Below are positions 22,401-29,400 of a DNA stretch of 64,000 nt, piece by piece. How positions within the stretch are numbered: position 1 is the first letter of the stretch; every line of letters starts with the position of its first letter. The stretch comes from Lachnospiraceae bacterium. GTDB lineage: Bacteria > Bacillota > Clostridia > Lachnospirales > Lachnospiraceae. The position numbers and the translations under genes are program-made. The DNA lies in contig JAJQBQ010000030.1 in assembly GCA_021203205.1 (NCBI GenBank), forward strand, positions 17,043 to 81,042, read 5' to 3'. Below the pieces are notes generated by a model that worked only from the letters and a program-made list of their open reading frames with translations, did not search any database and was not told the DNA's origin.

Positions 22401-25400
22401 TAACACCGACAACGCGGTAACCAACAGCGCCACCGTGAAGATCGGCGAAAACGGCGCGGAAGTGGATACCAACACGGTGACGAACTACGTGCCGGAGGAT
22501 CCGACCAAGACACTGGCCGAGACCAGCAAGGGTTACACGGATACGCCGGCCTATGATGAAGATACCGACACCTACACCTATGATGAGGTGGCGGTGAGCA
22601 ACCTGATTGAATATGTCATTTCGTACTACAACCATTACGCGGAAGCGGCCGATGTCACTATCATCGATAAGCTCGATGAAGATGTGAAATTCGTGAGCGC
22701 CACCGAGACGGAAGACGGCACGGTGACATACGAATATGACGCAACAACTCACACGGTAACCTGGACCATCACGGATGCGCCGGCGCTTACCTGGGGCAGC
22801 GTGGAACTGCAGGTGCAGGTACTCTACACCGCGGTAGAAGACGACGAACAGGTGGAAAACACCGCAACCGTGACCGTCGGTGAAGTGACAAACGACACCA
22901 GCACGGTAGTAAATCCTGTTCACCAGGACGGAGATCCGGAAAAGGAAGTTGCGGCAGGAAGCTCTGCCGGCGTGGACGGGGCGAATGTCCGTGTCGACGA
23001 TCTGATTACCTATGAGATTACTTACTATAACCACTACGGCGAAGCGACAACCGTGACGATTGTCGACTACCTGGATGCAGGTGTGGACTATGTGGAAAAT
23101 TCCGCCACTGAAGGCGGCGTGTACGATGCGGCAACGCATACCGTAACCTGGACGCTTGAAAATGTGGCGGCATACACCAGCGGCACGGTCAGCCTGACCG
23201 TACTGGTGACAGAGAGAGCCGAGACCATCGACAGCACAGATGCGGACGGAGCGGCGGTGACGAACATTGCCTCCGTGACCATCGGCAACGGAACCGAAAC
23301 TTACACGGATCCGGTGACGAACGAACTGGAAGACGATCCGTATCTGGAGAAGACCGAGGGCACGGTAGATGCGAACGGCGAGTACACGGCAGGGGAAGCC
23401 ACAAAGACGGAAACCACGGAAGACGGAACCGTGATCAGCTACACCTACGATGAGGTGAAGGTGGAAGACACGATCACCTACGCCGTCAGCTACTACAACC
23501 ACCTGAACACCCCGGCGGTCGTGACCATTACGGACGAGCTGGACGAAGGCCTGACCTACGAGGCAGGTTCCGCGACAGGCACGGAAGTAACCGACCTGAC
23601 TGCAGAGCCGACGGAGGAGAACCCGATCATCTACGCTCTGACGTACGATGCCGACGGAAAAGTAACGGTCATCACCTGGAAGATCCTTGCGGATCAGTTC
23701 ACAGGCGGTGAGGTAACCTTTAAGGCCACTGTAAACGAGGCAGCGAAGACCGTCACCACAACGGAGACCACGGCAACCGTGGAGAACGATGCGACGGTGA
23801 CTGTCGAGTCTACCGTGGATGAGACCGAATATACGAACACCACAAACCTTGTGATCAACCCGCTTGCGGACGACACCTATGAAGCTCCGGAAAAGACCGA
23901 GACAACGGTCACAGGTTCTGAAGAAGGAGCCGAAGCCGAGACGGCCGAGGTGCAGAGCACGGCTGCGGACGGCACGGTGACGTACCAGGATGTTGCGGTG
24001 GGCGACACCATCGGGTATTCGATCAGCTATACGAATTATAAGAATGAGACCATAGAAGTCGTGATCACCGACGTGCTGGAAGAGGGTCTGGAATATGTGG
24101 ACGGCTCCGCGAAGGTGGAAGGCTCCGACGAGACCGGAAGCTACGATGAAGCGACGCGCACTGTTATATGGACCCTGACGCTGGCTCCGTATGAGAGCGT
24201 AACCGTGACGTTTGAAGCGACGGTAACGAGCGCGGCGAGAACCATCGATTCCGAAACCGAGACCGCGGCGACCGTGGAAAACCAGGCCACCGTGACCGAA
24301 GGCGGCGCGGAACACCAGACCAACATCGTGGTGAACCCGCTTAAGGATGACAAAGAGGATGATCCGACCAAGACTCTCGCGACAGACAGCGCGGGTTATA
24401 CGGAGGATCCGGCAACCGAAACCATTACGGTGGATGAGGAAACCGAAGAGACGGTAGACAAAGTAACATACGGAAACGTGAAGGAAGGCGACGAGCTGAC
24501 CTACGAGATCTGGTATAAGAACAACACGAACGAAACCGTGGAGGTGACCATCACCGATGCGCTGGATGCGGGCGTGGACTTCGTCCGGGCATCCCATAAG
24601 GGACAGTACAAAGAAGAAGACCACACCGTGACCTGGACCGTCACTCTGGAGCCGTTCAAGGATATTACCGTGGCGGTGACCGTGACAGTAAATTCTGCCG
24701 CGACCGGGCTTGAAGGTGAAGAAACCGAAGCCACCGTGGAAAACCAGGCGACTGTGACGGTGGGCGAGGTAGATAACTACACGAATATTGTCGTGAATCC
24801 GTTGGCGGATGACGACCCGGAGCCTCCGGTGAAGTCTGTCGTGGAGACCGGTGAGTCCGGAGAGACCCTGTACCTCACGGAAGAGGGAAGTCTGGTAGGT
24901 GTCGGTTCTGTCATTGAATACAACATCACCTACTACAACTATTTCAACAAGACGGCGACCGTGACGATTGAAGACGTGCTGGATCCGAACGTAGATTTCG
25001 TATCCGCATCGGATGACGGCGAATATGACCCGGAAACTCACACGGTAACCTGGACGCTGAGCGTATCCGCCCTGTCCGGCGGCAGCGTGACGCTGAAAGT
25101 ACTGGTGAACGCGGGCGCGGACGACGAGGAAGATACGCAGATCGAAAACGACGCGGAAGTATCCGTTGACGGATTTAAGAATACCACGAACACCGTGGCG
25201 AGCCCGGTGGAAGAGCCGATCGAACCGACCAAGGAGGTCGCGGAAGACAGTGAAGCCGGTGTATCCGGAGCGGCGGTAAGTGTTGGTGAGAAGATCACCT
25301 ATCAGATTAACTATTACAACCATTATGGTACCGAAACGACCGTAACCATCGTCGACGAGCTGGATCCGGATGTGAAGTTTATCTCGGCATCAGATGACGG

Positions 25401-27771
25401 CGAGTACGATGAGGAAACCCACACCGTAACCTGGACGTTAACGGCAGATGCTTTCACAGCAGGTTATGTAACCCTGACCGTGGAGGTGCTGGAGTCGGCG
25501 TTGAGCGTGGATGAAGGCGACGAGTACGCGGTTGTGGAGAACGACGCGGATGTGACGGTGGGCGATGTGAAGAATACCACAAACATCGTGATCAACCCGC
25601 TGAATCCGGACGACCCGGAAACTCCGGTGAAGTCCATCGTGGAAACCAATGAGGAAGGCGAGACCGTGTACCTCACGGAAGAGGGAAGCCTGGTAGGCGT
25701 CGGTTCCATCATTGTTTACAACATTTCGTATTATAACCACTACAACGAGACGACGACCGTGACGATTGTCGACGAGCTGGATCCGAACGTAGACTTCCTG
25801 TCCGCATCGGATGGCGGTGTGTATGACGAGGAAACCCATACCGTGACCTGGACACTGACAGCGGCGGCCCTTTCCGAGGGCAGCGTAACGCTGGATGTGC
25901 AGGTGAACGCGGCAGCGGACGATGAGGAAGATACAGAGATCTGGAACGACGCGGAAGTCACCGTCGGCGAGATCAAGAGGAACACAAACGTCGTGGTGAG
26001 CCCGGTTGATCAGCCGACTGACCCGACCAAAGTGGTTGCGGCGGACAGCGAAGCAGGCGTGTCGGGTGCAGAGGTAAGTGTCGGCGACGAGATCACCTAC
26101 GAGATCGGCTATTACAATAATAACGGTACGGAAGCGACCGTGGTCATCGAAGATGAGCTGGATCCGGATGTGAAGTTTATCTCGGCATCGGATGACGGCG
26201 AGTACGACGCGGAAACCCACACCGTAACCTGGACGTTAACCGCAGATGCTTTCACAGCAGGTTATGTGACCCTGACCGTGGAAGTGCTGGAGTCGGCGTT
26301 GAGCGTGGATGAAGGCGACGAGTACGCGGTTGTGGAGAACGACGCGGATGTGACGGTGGGCGATGTGAAGAATACCACAAACATCGTGATCAACCCGCTG
26401 AATCCGGACGACCCGGAAACTCCGGTGAAGTCCATCGTGGAAACCAATGAGGAAGGCGAGACCGTGTACCTCACGGAAGAGGGAAGCCTGGTAGGCGTCG
26501 GTTCCATCATTGTTTACAACATTTCGTATTATAACCACTACAACGAGACGACGACCGTGACGATTGTCGACGAGCTGGATCCGAACGTAGACTTCCTGTC
26601 CGCATCGGATGGCGGTGTGTATGACGAGGAAACCCATACCGTGACCTGGACACTGACAGCGGCGGCCCTTTCCGAGGGCAGCGTAACGCTGGATGTGCAG
26701 GTGAACGCGGCAGCGGACGATGAGGAAGATACAGAGATCTGGAACGACGCGGAAGTCACCGTCGGCGAGATCAAGAGGAACACAAACGTCGTGGTGAGCC
26801 CGGTTGATCAGCCGGCTGACCCGACCAAAGTGGTTGCGGCGGACAGCGAAGCAGGCGTGGAAGGCGCAGCCGTGAACGTGGGCGATGAGATCACCTATGT
26901 GATCAGCTACTACAACCATTACGGAACCGAAACCACCGTAACTATCACCGACGTACTGGATCCGGGCGCTACCTTCGTGGATGCCTCCGGCGTGGAAGCT
27001 TCCGAAGCCACCGATGAAGACACGGTAGTTTACGAAGTAACCACCGCGGAAGACGGCACCGTCACCGTGACCTGGACGATCACCGGCGTGGATCCGTACA
27101 CCACAGATTCCGTTACGCTCACCGTAAAGGTGAATGAGAACGCGAAGCTGATCGACGGCGATGAGACCCAGGCTACCATCACCAACACCGCGGCCGTGCA
27201 GATCGGCAACGATGCGGCGGTCGACACCAACACCGTAGAGAATCCGATAACCCCGGATGACCCGACAGACCCGACCAAGACCATCACCACCGACGGTGTG
27301 GCGGCGGGCGACGAAGTGGCGGCAGGCGATGAGCTGACCTACGAGATCACATACTACAACCACACGAATGAGACCGCGACCGTGGTGATTACGGATGCGC
27401 TGGACGACGGTGTAGACTACGTATCGTCCACCGACGGCGGTGTATACGACGCGGACACCCACACGGTAACCTGGACCCTGACGGTAGCACCGTTTACGGC
27501 AGGCAGCGTAAGCGTGACTGTGGAAGTAAACGAGAGTGCGGTAACGCAGGTTGACAACACGGCTTCCGTGCAGATCGGCAACGAGGAAGCGGTCGACACC
27601 AACACCGTGGAGAACCCGGTAGAGGAAGAGGAGACTCCGACCGAAACCGAGACGGAAGATGTTCCGACCACCAGCGACACCGAAGCGGTAGTGCCGTACA
27701 CCATCATGATGCTCATGGCATTCATGGCGATCGTGGCATTGCTGAAAGGACGGAAGAGAGAGCAGGCGTAA
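10405..27771 (+). CDS. Giant 5,788-aa cell-wall protein with Cna_B, FctA-like and 27 DUF11-like repeats
   Basis: ATG 10405 follows a strong AAAAAAGGAGGAG site. Residues 1-29 are a signal peptide (MKKKRLQKIVALLMVVAMIL core, likely cut after TYA). Residues about 353-1550 hold Cna_B domains (TKAWEDD, TKYWVDS and two GTKTWVDG starts) and FctA/Spy0128-like pilin domains near 843, 985 and 1120, which in pili often form Lys-Asn isopeptide bonds. From about 1570 to 5735 there are 27 DUF11-like repeats with the core VxVGDxLTYEIxxxN, TVTITDxIPxGTxYVAGS and NxVTNxV. The tail has VPTTSD, a hydrophobic segment and KGRKREQA, the layout of a sortase substrate with a variant motif. The protein is rich in Thr, Val, Asp and Glu and nearly free of Cys. 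It should form a very long stalk or adhesin on the cell wall. Repeats late in the gene are nearly identical at DNA level. Confidence 0.92.
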   Translation: MKKKRLQKIVALLMVVAMILNLTPTSTYATASGWSSRDTSINVFTADHIDIAVSTTATLVIDNVTYTATISLTEDDFVDNVTVAAMWDGESFDDFTYDSSSVTDSSGASNGSQWRIGTSYPVGTQANPVYYQVTLSKIVTFTSTTDSTSTFDVTMDFASDWFNYWDSDNDCPLLYETRNGTSTAKTAWTNGGYVQGSGLDFSILAQEEQQTIIVNKYIVDEDGNELAVDSAVAYGIDIYQDLDEDLVIDTTSGDGIVASSTLTVDAGDSSDTFMTFEDVGYYCIVEDTSSLAGTTITVNGEEYTYSTTYTSSSGVLESTGTTGTRETDTGMTGILKTDASTTPVFNIYNVYVSSTTSVSVTKAWEDDSDAWGLQPAEVEVTLLAGGETTGQTLTLDSSNNWTGTFEDLDRYDNSGDEIIYTVVETAVSGYTSVITGSAEEGYTITNTVDTGSLTLAKTVYADSSIDTSGMTFTFVIDGFDADATATVTAEVTYSDGTTETTTYTVSGGSLTVTVPADGTVTLSGIPAGTYTVTESGESGGTVTANGHTWTVKDSGATITVVADETAESTISNTIADEETIVVTKYWVDSSNANGLRPDSTDFTVTLTAEGYDKNGDSKTYTYTISNSQGSDGQWSGSSTSSYWNSTVTVSAYDELGNKLVYSVTESSVNESGETVSGVTGYTLDYIIVGSSETVYTEYSGTTLTEATLTPADGESYATLSNGLDKASIVVTKTVLDSTGAAATDNEDNFRFVLYDSTKTNIVGTATLTMSTNTLTHTFSDLPLGTYYLKEQLISENSHGYTMTVTVGGTTVTADSDGYYEIVLSTDGAEIAVNVTNTETVLTIDISSYLSGTKTLTNGDDLASGTSLTFYYYVTDASTGETITTGTATVTNSNYTGVAIDFSPASITYDEAGTYTYIIRESSLSEGGVVYDTARYDLTIVVAVNTDGELYISSSSMTKTTTADDGTTSTESASSADFTNTYNVNETSLTLRARKSFAGTLRANQFTLVIQGYTDDTFTTTNSYHVERDNGSAGYFGDTITYDENGTYYYTVTEKTGTESGVSYDDTVYYITVTVETDASTNTRKVTSVTYHTDDDSTEYSMLVDNNGVITLQDLTFTNGYTASGTADLSVIKVIRGRDFVEGETFTFLVTPEDSNSPALTAADGNDNVTVTANSDGTYTVVVTVSSDLTDTQAADGSSVYSTSWLLGNLVLDESHIGGSYTYRISESSASNDNGMTLDTATYGHLVTVTVSDSGNGVLTADVTSTNDTDWNKDGTTVDTMAVIVNDFSRGETSVAGTKTWVDGGQTHTNSSEVQLMLYRTTDKAAEIDEDTVWEQVTTDMNGDSIVDSDGYITTVVWTTSTNWTILNLYKYDTSGNEYTYKVVEKTIDGYTTTYGTYGSVSTNYNTAITNTITQKYVEFAGTKTWVDGNLAHSASDITLIVTQNGTELTEGTDYTVTWTKDTSAGTANGEVWTYTIVGTGDGLPMYDENGAAYTYTVTEQTTNGEITVTIGTTTYTYTAGDPESDGSDEEVIGDVTYVTYYINFTNTREEEKSTTDKTESSTSTEDGTTSEGTEYTVYEDVAVGDTITYTISYYNGGSTEATVTITDVLDNGATFVSATNPDSWTGSGNSYSVTGQSTATDSNGTEYSYGGTVTWSFTAAAFERGTVTLTVEVNEKAKTAGDGLSSDWVNTATVDNEATVTIGGNSFETNIVTNPLEDETATNPEKNLVYVSEPQYDDNGIITGYENQTETDGYGNIIVSVGDRLLYRTNVYNNTNTTQNYLIVDTLDEGVEVVSIGANGVYTTEEITVEGVTVPANSVYWQITVFPYGTGTVAMIVRVTEAAKADEQTYTAVDPETGEPYDFTYTDVASIANQASVYVIGSTTAVYTNVEENPLDPDKVVYGEDYDSTTGTGTDVDGDMVSVGDTLTYTIDWMNTATDEDDQSATYGEAVGATITITDELATGLAYVAGSATSAAPDGETTYTIRLNLYDAEGNLLSDTEEDAADVAKIEWIITADALAYGTVSFQADVTDSAVDNADNAIENDADVAVVSNDYNYSYTTNTTTNYVPEKEVYDADEYAASAAAEDIDGDAVTVGDELTYEITFRNTANEDGESVAADTITVTDSIPEGTAYVSGTATADVDPAYYTETVSGVEETIYTTVTIHYYGVVVNEATGTAEERLLAEKTYSISDPSAAVTTYYVYDDNGNSASQVDEPEGFAESVTKIEWVFENVAAEADVTVTFNVEVLDTAVDNVDNTVSNNATVKIGDNEALYTNTVTNYVNEKEVYAADDPTTEIDGELVSIGSELVYEIDWTNSAKDANGDAATAATITIEDEIPSGTVYVAGSAAATGTATITYYSYTNGQYVEITEAITDDNAAEVAKIVWTYTNVAAGATGTVSFNVTVTEDAYETGNNPISNEATITIGDNDPIVTNEVNNYVIKKDVYDAEAYAEAAADGATAASIDGETVAVGDELTYEVSWTNSETDTSATTTVTVKDEIPEGTVYVAGSAGSSVIVTDANGTVTASSSTVTIAFYDASDAEITVSSNADAAKVAYIVWIFTDVEVGATGTAYFNVTVTSDALKNTNSEVVNDAEVTIGDSDPVVTNEVVNNVPDKQVSDPAAPTVSIDGTVVEAGQTLQYDIYWTNNAEDTDGTAAVATEITVTDEIPSGTVYVANSASASVDGTVSGSTIQYFDADGTEIASADANGDSAADVAKIVWTFTSVSAGATGTVTFQVTVSEDATKNTIENQATVYDGKNEYDTNVTTNYVQLKDVYDSSNTDVDGTTVGVGSVLEYVISWVNPETEDGSTATVTITDNIPEGTVYVYGTAASTAVTTITVDAGGNQVSTAEVAVIYYNVNGGEIQEVTAENASDVKYIKWVYSNVASGATGTVSFQVEVTEDAVDVEDTATTEENTVSNYATVSIDIGNDSTVDVETDTNTTTNPVPEKDVYLASDYDENGSAATSIDGDVVNVTTDVKVGDELTYEVTFVSEETDANGDPVSADVVVSDYLPDGTQYVAGSAKAYVNGTDVTADSTVVTISYRNENNVLVDDPDTNAADVARIVWNFTDVEYGATITVTFNVTVTEDAYENTDYAVTNQASVKIGDNSWMWTNEVVNYVVHKDVYSGSSTASIDGEMVGLDEVLTYSIDWKNSDDAEAVITITDLIPDGTDYVAGSATGAATVDGQTNFTVTLYDTGEDADDDSDDIVLADTAANAGNVDMIVWTFTAAAGASGTVTFQVKVTEGAFSLDAITNEATVKVGSNEYTTNQTSNTVPVKTAEVLGESESNVLQPGDEVQYTITYTNTAEPSTDPTTPATMTVTDVLSEGVTYNTGSAVIKIDGVTTTAVATNVTEDADGIQTLEWVFENLDQGAVVSITFTVTVGDDAPSTITNQAVVDGHNTNVVIVPVPDDDEKNVLDESNRIIDGETVEVGDVLTYEISWTNAVKDANGDATGDYADTVTIVDTLPDGIEVDESTISHQGQYAETTDPVTGEVTRTITWTFTGLDTADIVRGTVWFEATVTGSETEITNTAAINGYEVDVTNYVTVKEVTDADADDPTASIDGETVAIGDELTYEITFTNTAMSGEAYVAADIEVVDYIPDGTVLIAGSVSSSITVAGVAVEDVATVRYFAADNTEISESELADKAAEVDYIVWTFTDAEAEAVGTVTFKVTVTEDALDVAGYAVTNDATVTIGGNEYTTNTVTNKVTEKDVYLVEDTQTTEIDGQLVGVGSELEYVVYWANTATDGDGNPAAATVTITDDIPDGTVYVAGSAASDSTATITLYTQVGNIYMPIDETADPSYVDRIVWVIDAAADAAGTVSFEVTVTEEAVTLTNNEVTNTATVSVQVGDNPATEVETNETTNTVPEKDVYDTADTDIDGEGVEVGDVLTYEVTFTNTAKDEDGNPTAAETVTVTDIIPTGTVYVPGTAAGSTTAEDGSALAATAAFYDAAGEVIAETITADNAATVAKIVWTFGGVAAEADVTVTFDVTVTEDAVDNTDNAVTNSATVKIGENGAEVDTNTVTNYVPEDPTKTLAETSKGYTDTPAYDEDTDTYTYDEVAVSNLIEYVISYYNHYAEAADVTIIDKLDEDVKFVSATETEDGTVTYEYDATTHTVTWTITDAPALTWGSVELQVQVLYTAVEDDEQVENTATVTVGEVTNDTSTVVNPVHQDGDPEKEVAAGSSAGVDGANVRVDDLITYEITYYNHYGEATTVTIVDYLDAGVDYVENSATEGGVYDAATHTVTWTLENVAAYTSGTVSLTVLVTERAETIDSTDADGAAVTNIASVTIGNGTETYTDPVTNELEDDPYLEKTEGTVDANGEYTAGEATKTETTEDGTVISYTYDEVKVEDTITYAVSYYNHLNTPAVVTITDELDEGLTYEAGSATGTEVTDLTAEPTEENPIIYALTYDADGKVTVITWKILADQFTGGEVTFKATVNEAAKTVTTTETTATVENDATVTVESTVDETEYTNTTNLVINPLADDTYEAPEKTETTVTGSEEGAEAETAEVQSTAADGTVTYQDVAVGDTIGYSISYTNYKNETIEVVITDVLEEGLEYVDGSAKVEGSDETGSYDEATRTVIWTLTLAPYESVTVTFEATVTSAARTIDSETETAATVENQATVTEGGAEHQTNIVVNPLKDDKEDDPTKTLATDSAGYTEDPATETITVDEETEETVDKVTYGNVKEGDELTYEIWYKNNTNETVEVTITDALDAGVDFVRASHKGQYKEEDHTVTWTVTLEPFKDITVAVTVTVNSAATGLEGEETEATVENQATVTVGEVDNYTNIVVNPLADDDPEPPVKSVVETGESGETLYLTEEGSLVGVGSVIEYNITYYNYFNKTATVTIEDVLDPNVDFVSASDDGEYDPETHTVTWTLSVSALSGGSVTLKVLVNAGADDEEDTQIENDAEVSVDGFKNTTNTVASPVEEPIEPTKEVAEDSEAGVSGAAVSVGEKITYQINYYNHYGTETTVTIVDELDPDVKFISASDDGEYDEETHTVTWTLTADAFTAGYVTLTVEVLESALSVDEGDEYAVVENDADVTVGDVKNTTNIVINPLNPDDPETPVKSIVETNEEGETVYLTEEGSLVGVGSIIVYNISYYNHYNETTTVTIVDELDPNVDFLSASDGGVYDEETHTVTWTLTAAALSEGSVTLDVQVNAAADDEEDTEIWNDAEVTVGEIKRNTNVVVSPVDQPTDPTKVVAADSEAGVSGAEVSVGDEITYEIGYYNNNGTEATVVIEDELDPDVKFISASDDGEYDAETHTVTWTLTADAFTAGYVTLTVEVLESALSVDEGDEYAVVENDADVTVGDVKNTTNIVINPLNPDDPETPVKSIVETNEEGETVYLTEEGSLVGVGSIIVYNISYYNHYNETTTVTIVDELDPNVDFLSASDGGVYDEETHTVTWTLTAAALSEGSVTLDVQVNAAADDEEDTEIWNDAEVTVGEIKRNTNVVVSPVDQPADPTKVVAADSEAGVEGAAVNVGDEITYVISYYNHYGTETTVTITDVLDPGATFVDASGVEASEATDEDTVVYEVTTAEDGTVTVTWTITGVDPYTTDSVTLTVKVNENAKLIDGDETQATITNTAAVQIGNDAAVDTNTVENPITPDDPTDPTKTITTDGVAAGDEVAAGDELTYEITYYNHTNETATVVITDALDDGVDYVSSTDGGVYDADTHTVTWTLTVAPFTAGSVSVTVEVNESAVTQVDNTASVQIGNEEAVDTNTVENPVEEEETPTETETEDVPTTSDTEAVVPYTIMMLMAFMAIVALLKGRKREQA
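25486..26061 (+). repeat. Near-identical 576-bp internal repeat, copy A
   Basis: This segment of the giant gene matches 26284-26859 with one difference seen by eye (A at 26017, G at 26815). The copies are offset by 798 bp, which is 266 codons or two DUF11-like repeats. Flanking sequence on the left is still similar but has many third-position changes, so the identical block has been copied or homogenised recently. Confidence 0.9.
26284..26859 (+). repeat. Near-identical 576-bp internal repeat, copy B
   Basis: Second copy of the block at 25486-26061. Identity ends at 26860, where the two repeats diverge into GVSGAEVSV and GVEGAAVNV. Confidence 0.9.
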
Positions 27772-27816
27772 AAGCAGAAAAAGACAGAAGATAGTCGTGA
27801 ATTAGTTTAAAAGGAG

Positions 27817-27852
27817 AAGGCAGCCGTATAACACCGGCTGCCTTTTCTTTTT
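27817..27852 (+). terminator. Rho-independent terminator of the giant gene
   Basis: AAGGCAGCCG (27817-27826) pairs with CGGCTGCCTT (27835-27844), followed by a T-rich run. Confidence 0.9.
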
Positions 27853-27860
27853 AAAACATC

Positions 27861-27925
27861 TTGACATTCTCATAAAAAGGATGTACCATAAACTGTACAA
27901 AAATCAGTACGAAATACCGTATAAT
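27861..27925 (+). promoter_or_regulatory. Promoter and operator region of the first YoeB-type toxin-antitoxin operon
   Basis: TTGACA (27861-27866) and TACCAT (27884-27889) are 17 bases apart. A perfect TATAAT at 27920-27925 may be a second -10 element with a weak -35. TGTAC (27882-27886) and GTACA (27895-27899) form an inverted repeat over the first -10, and another GTAC follows at 27907, suggesting the antitoxin's autoregulatory operator. The stretch from 27926 to the start codon holds no gene. Confidence 0.55.
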
Positions 27926-28081
27926 ACCAGGCCCGGAAGTCGAAGATAACGTGAAATGTTAATTTGAAGATTCGAAAGCCTGATCTCTGCATTTCGGAGT
28001 GAAAGTCTGCATTGACTACGGATTTGCAAATTTGTGGTGTTATGGTTTTGAACTATATCATGAAAGCGAGGAGTGATCTAT

Positions 28082-28336
28082 ATGTTAGCTATTAATTATT
28101 CAACGATGAGGAATAACCTGAAAGAGTACTGTGACGCAGCCACAGACAGAAATGAGACAGTTATTGTTACCAGAAAAGGAGAAAAGAATGTCGTTCTCAT
28201 TAGTTTGGAAAAGTACAACCAGATAACGAAAGCCATAAGAAATATTGAATATCTTTCCATGATTGACAGAAGCCTGGCTCAGTTGGAAGCAGGCAGAGGA
28301 CAGCAACATGAATTGATTGAGGTGGAAGATGAATAA
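28082..28336 (+). CDS. Phd/YefM-family antitoxin
   Basis: ATG 28082 follows GAGGAG by 8 bases; the GTG at 28073 is part of that site. The 84-aa protein begins MLAINYSTMRNNLKEYCDAA and has the TVIVTRKGEKNVVLISLEKYNQI segment typical of Phd/YefM DNA-binding antitoxins. The C-terminal helix, rich in acidic residues and ending in EVEDE, would bind and neutralise the toxin. The stop codon overlaps the toxin start by 8 bp, so the two are translationally coupled. The antitoxin normally represses its own promoter; an inverted repeat over the promoter fits that. Confidence 0.88.
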   Translation: MLAINYSTMRNNLKEYCDAATDRNETVIVTRKGEKNVVLISLEKYNQITKAIRNIEYLSMIDRSLAQLEAGRGQQHELIEVEDE

Positions 28337-28589
28337 ATTGTGGTCAGACAGGGCATGGGATGACTATCTATACTGGCAACAACAGGACAGAAAAACACTG
28401 AAAAGAATCAACGACCTTGTCAAAGATGTAGAGCGCAATGGTTTGTCAAAAGGAATTGGAAAACCTGAGCCATTAAAGCACAGGAAAGCCTGGAGCAGAA
28501 GAATTGATTTGGAAAATCGGTTGGTATACAATATCGACTCAAATGGGAATCTGTGGATTATAGCCTGCAAAGGACATTATGAAGAATGA
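28329..28589 (+). CDS. YoeB/Txe-family mRNA interferase toxin
   Basis: The 86-aa product starts MNKLWSDRAWDDYLYWQQQD and shows the YoeB/Txe pattern: KRINDLVKDV, GKPEPLKH, WSRRID, RLVYNI and the C-terminal CKGHYEE. The GHYE end carries the catalytic His-Tyr pair of YoeB, a ribosome-dependent endoribonuclease that cleaves mRNA in the A site. The start overlaps the antitoxin stop by 8 bp. It is clearly related to the toxin at 31200 (shared QD-K/R-KT, INxL, GKPEPLK, WSRRI, RLVY and CKGHYE), although the antitoxins of the two operons belong to different families. Confidence 0.9.
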   Translation: MNKLWSDRAWDDYLYWQQQDRKTLKRINDLVKDVERNGLSKGIGKPEPLKHRKAWSRRIDLENRLVYNIDSNGNLWIIACKGHYEE

Positions 28590-28606
28590 TAAGAGATTTG
28601 AAAAGC

Positions 28607-28638
28607 CCCGGCAGTTTCTGATAAACTGCCGGGTTTTT
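28607..28638 (+). terminator. Rho-independent terminator of the toxin operon
   Basis: CCCGGCAGTTT (28607-28617) pairs perfectly with AAACTGCCGGG (28623-28633), with a 5-base loop and five T residues after it. It sits between convergent genes and may serve both. Confidence 0.9.
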
Positions 28639-28778
28639 CATCTCGTTCCTGTCGCCGTACATTTCCTGCAGAGCCCGCAAAGCGGGCAGGGCTTATAAGA
28701 AATCATGCCGTCAGAAATTTATCCATCCGTGAAACTTCACGTGGGATATAACCGTATTTAGTTAGCATTCACGGCCGT

Positions 28779-29111
28779 TTAAGAACCACATTTCCAGATT
28801 TTCAGGGTTTTCACGAGCTTTTCCTTTTCCTCAGGTGTTAAAAGACGGATCAAATCCGTCAGTTCATTGTCCAGCGCCGTCTCCTTATAGGAAGAATCAA
28901 TACTGCCAATCAGCGCGTCCAGCGAAACGCCGGCCAGCTTGGCGTAAAAAACCAGCATCCTGAGTGTCATCGCGGTGCGGTTGTTTTCAACGTTGCTGAT
29001 GTAACCCGGGGTTACATGAAGTTCCCTCGCAACCTCCTCCTGCGTTAACCCTTTTGCGATTCTTAATTCGCGAACCCGGTGTCCGAGATTTTCATAAAAA
29101 TCACTGTTCAT
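28779..29111 (-). CDS. XRE-family helix-turn-helix regulator
   Basis: The 110-aa protein has a Cro/C1-type helix-turn-helix in residues about 8-65: LGHRVRELRIAKGLTQEEVA, RELHVTPGYISNVENN and a third helix MTLRMLVFYAKLAGVSLDALI. The last 40 residues (ELTDLIRLLTPEEKEKLVKTL) are helical and probably mediate dimerisation. TTGGAGG precedes the ATG by 4 bases. Small regulators of this layout are widespread in Clostridia; the target is unknown. It is divergent from the deacetylase gene and convergent with the toxin operon. Confidence 0.85.
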   Translation of the reverse strand: MNSDFYENLGHRVRELRIAKGLTQEEVARELHVTPGYISNVENNRTAMTLRMLVFYAKLAGVSLDALIGSIDSSYKETALDNELTDLIRLLTPEEKEKLVKTLKIWKCGS

Positions 29112-29400
29112 AGGGCCTCCAATCCGCCGAAAAACGTGCCATCCGTAAAAGGCAAGGAACTGTCAAAATCCGGGGTTACAGGCGGAGGTCAGGCGAACTG
29201 ACCCCGTATACAGAAACGGACAGATTTTGAGAAATAGAATGCGATCGGGATGGATATTTTCGCTTTACTTCGGCAAACAAGCGAATTACTACCCACATCC
29301 AGTTGTCGCGATTATAATATAAAAATGTCCAAAAATAAACATAGTTATTCGATTAAAAATATACAGATTTGACAAACTACGAGCCGTGCGCCGGGACGGG

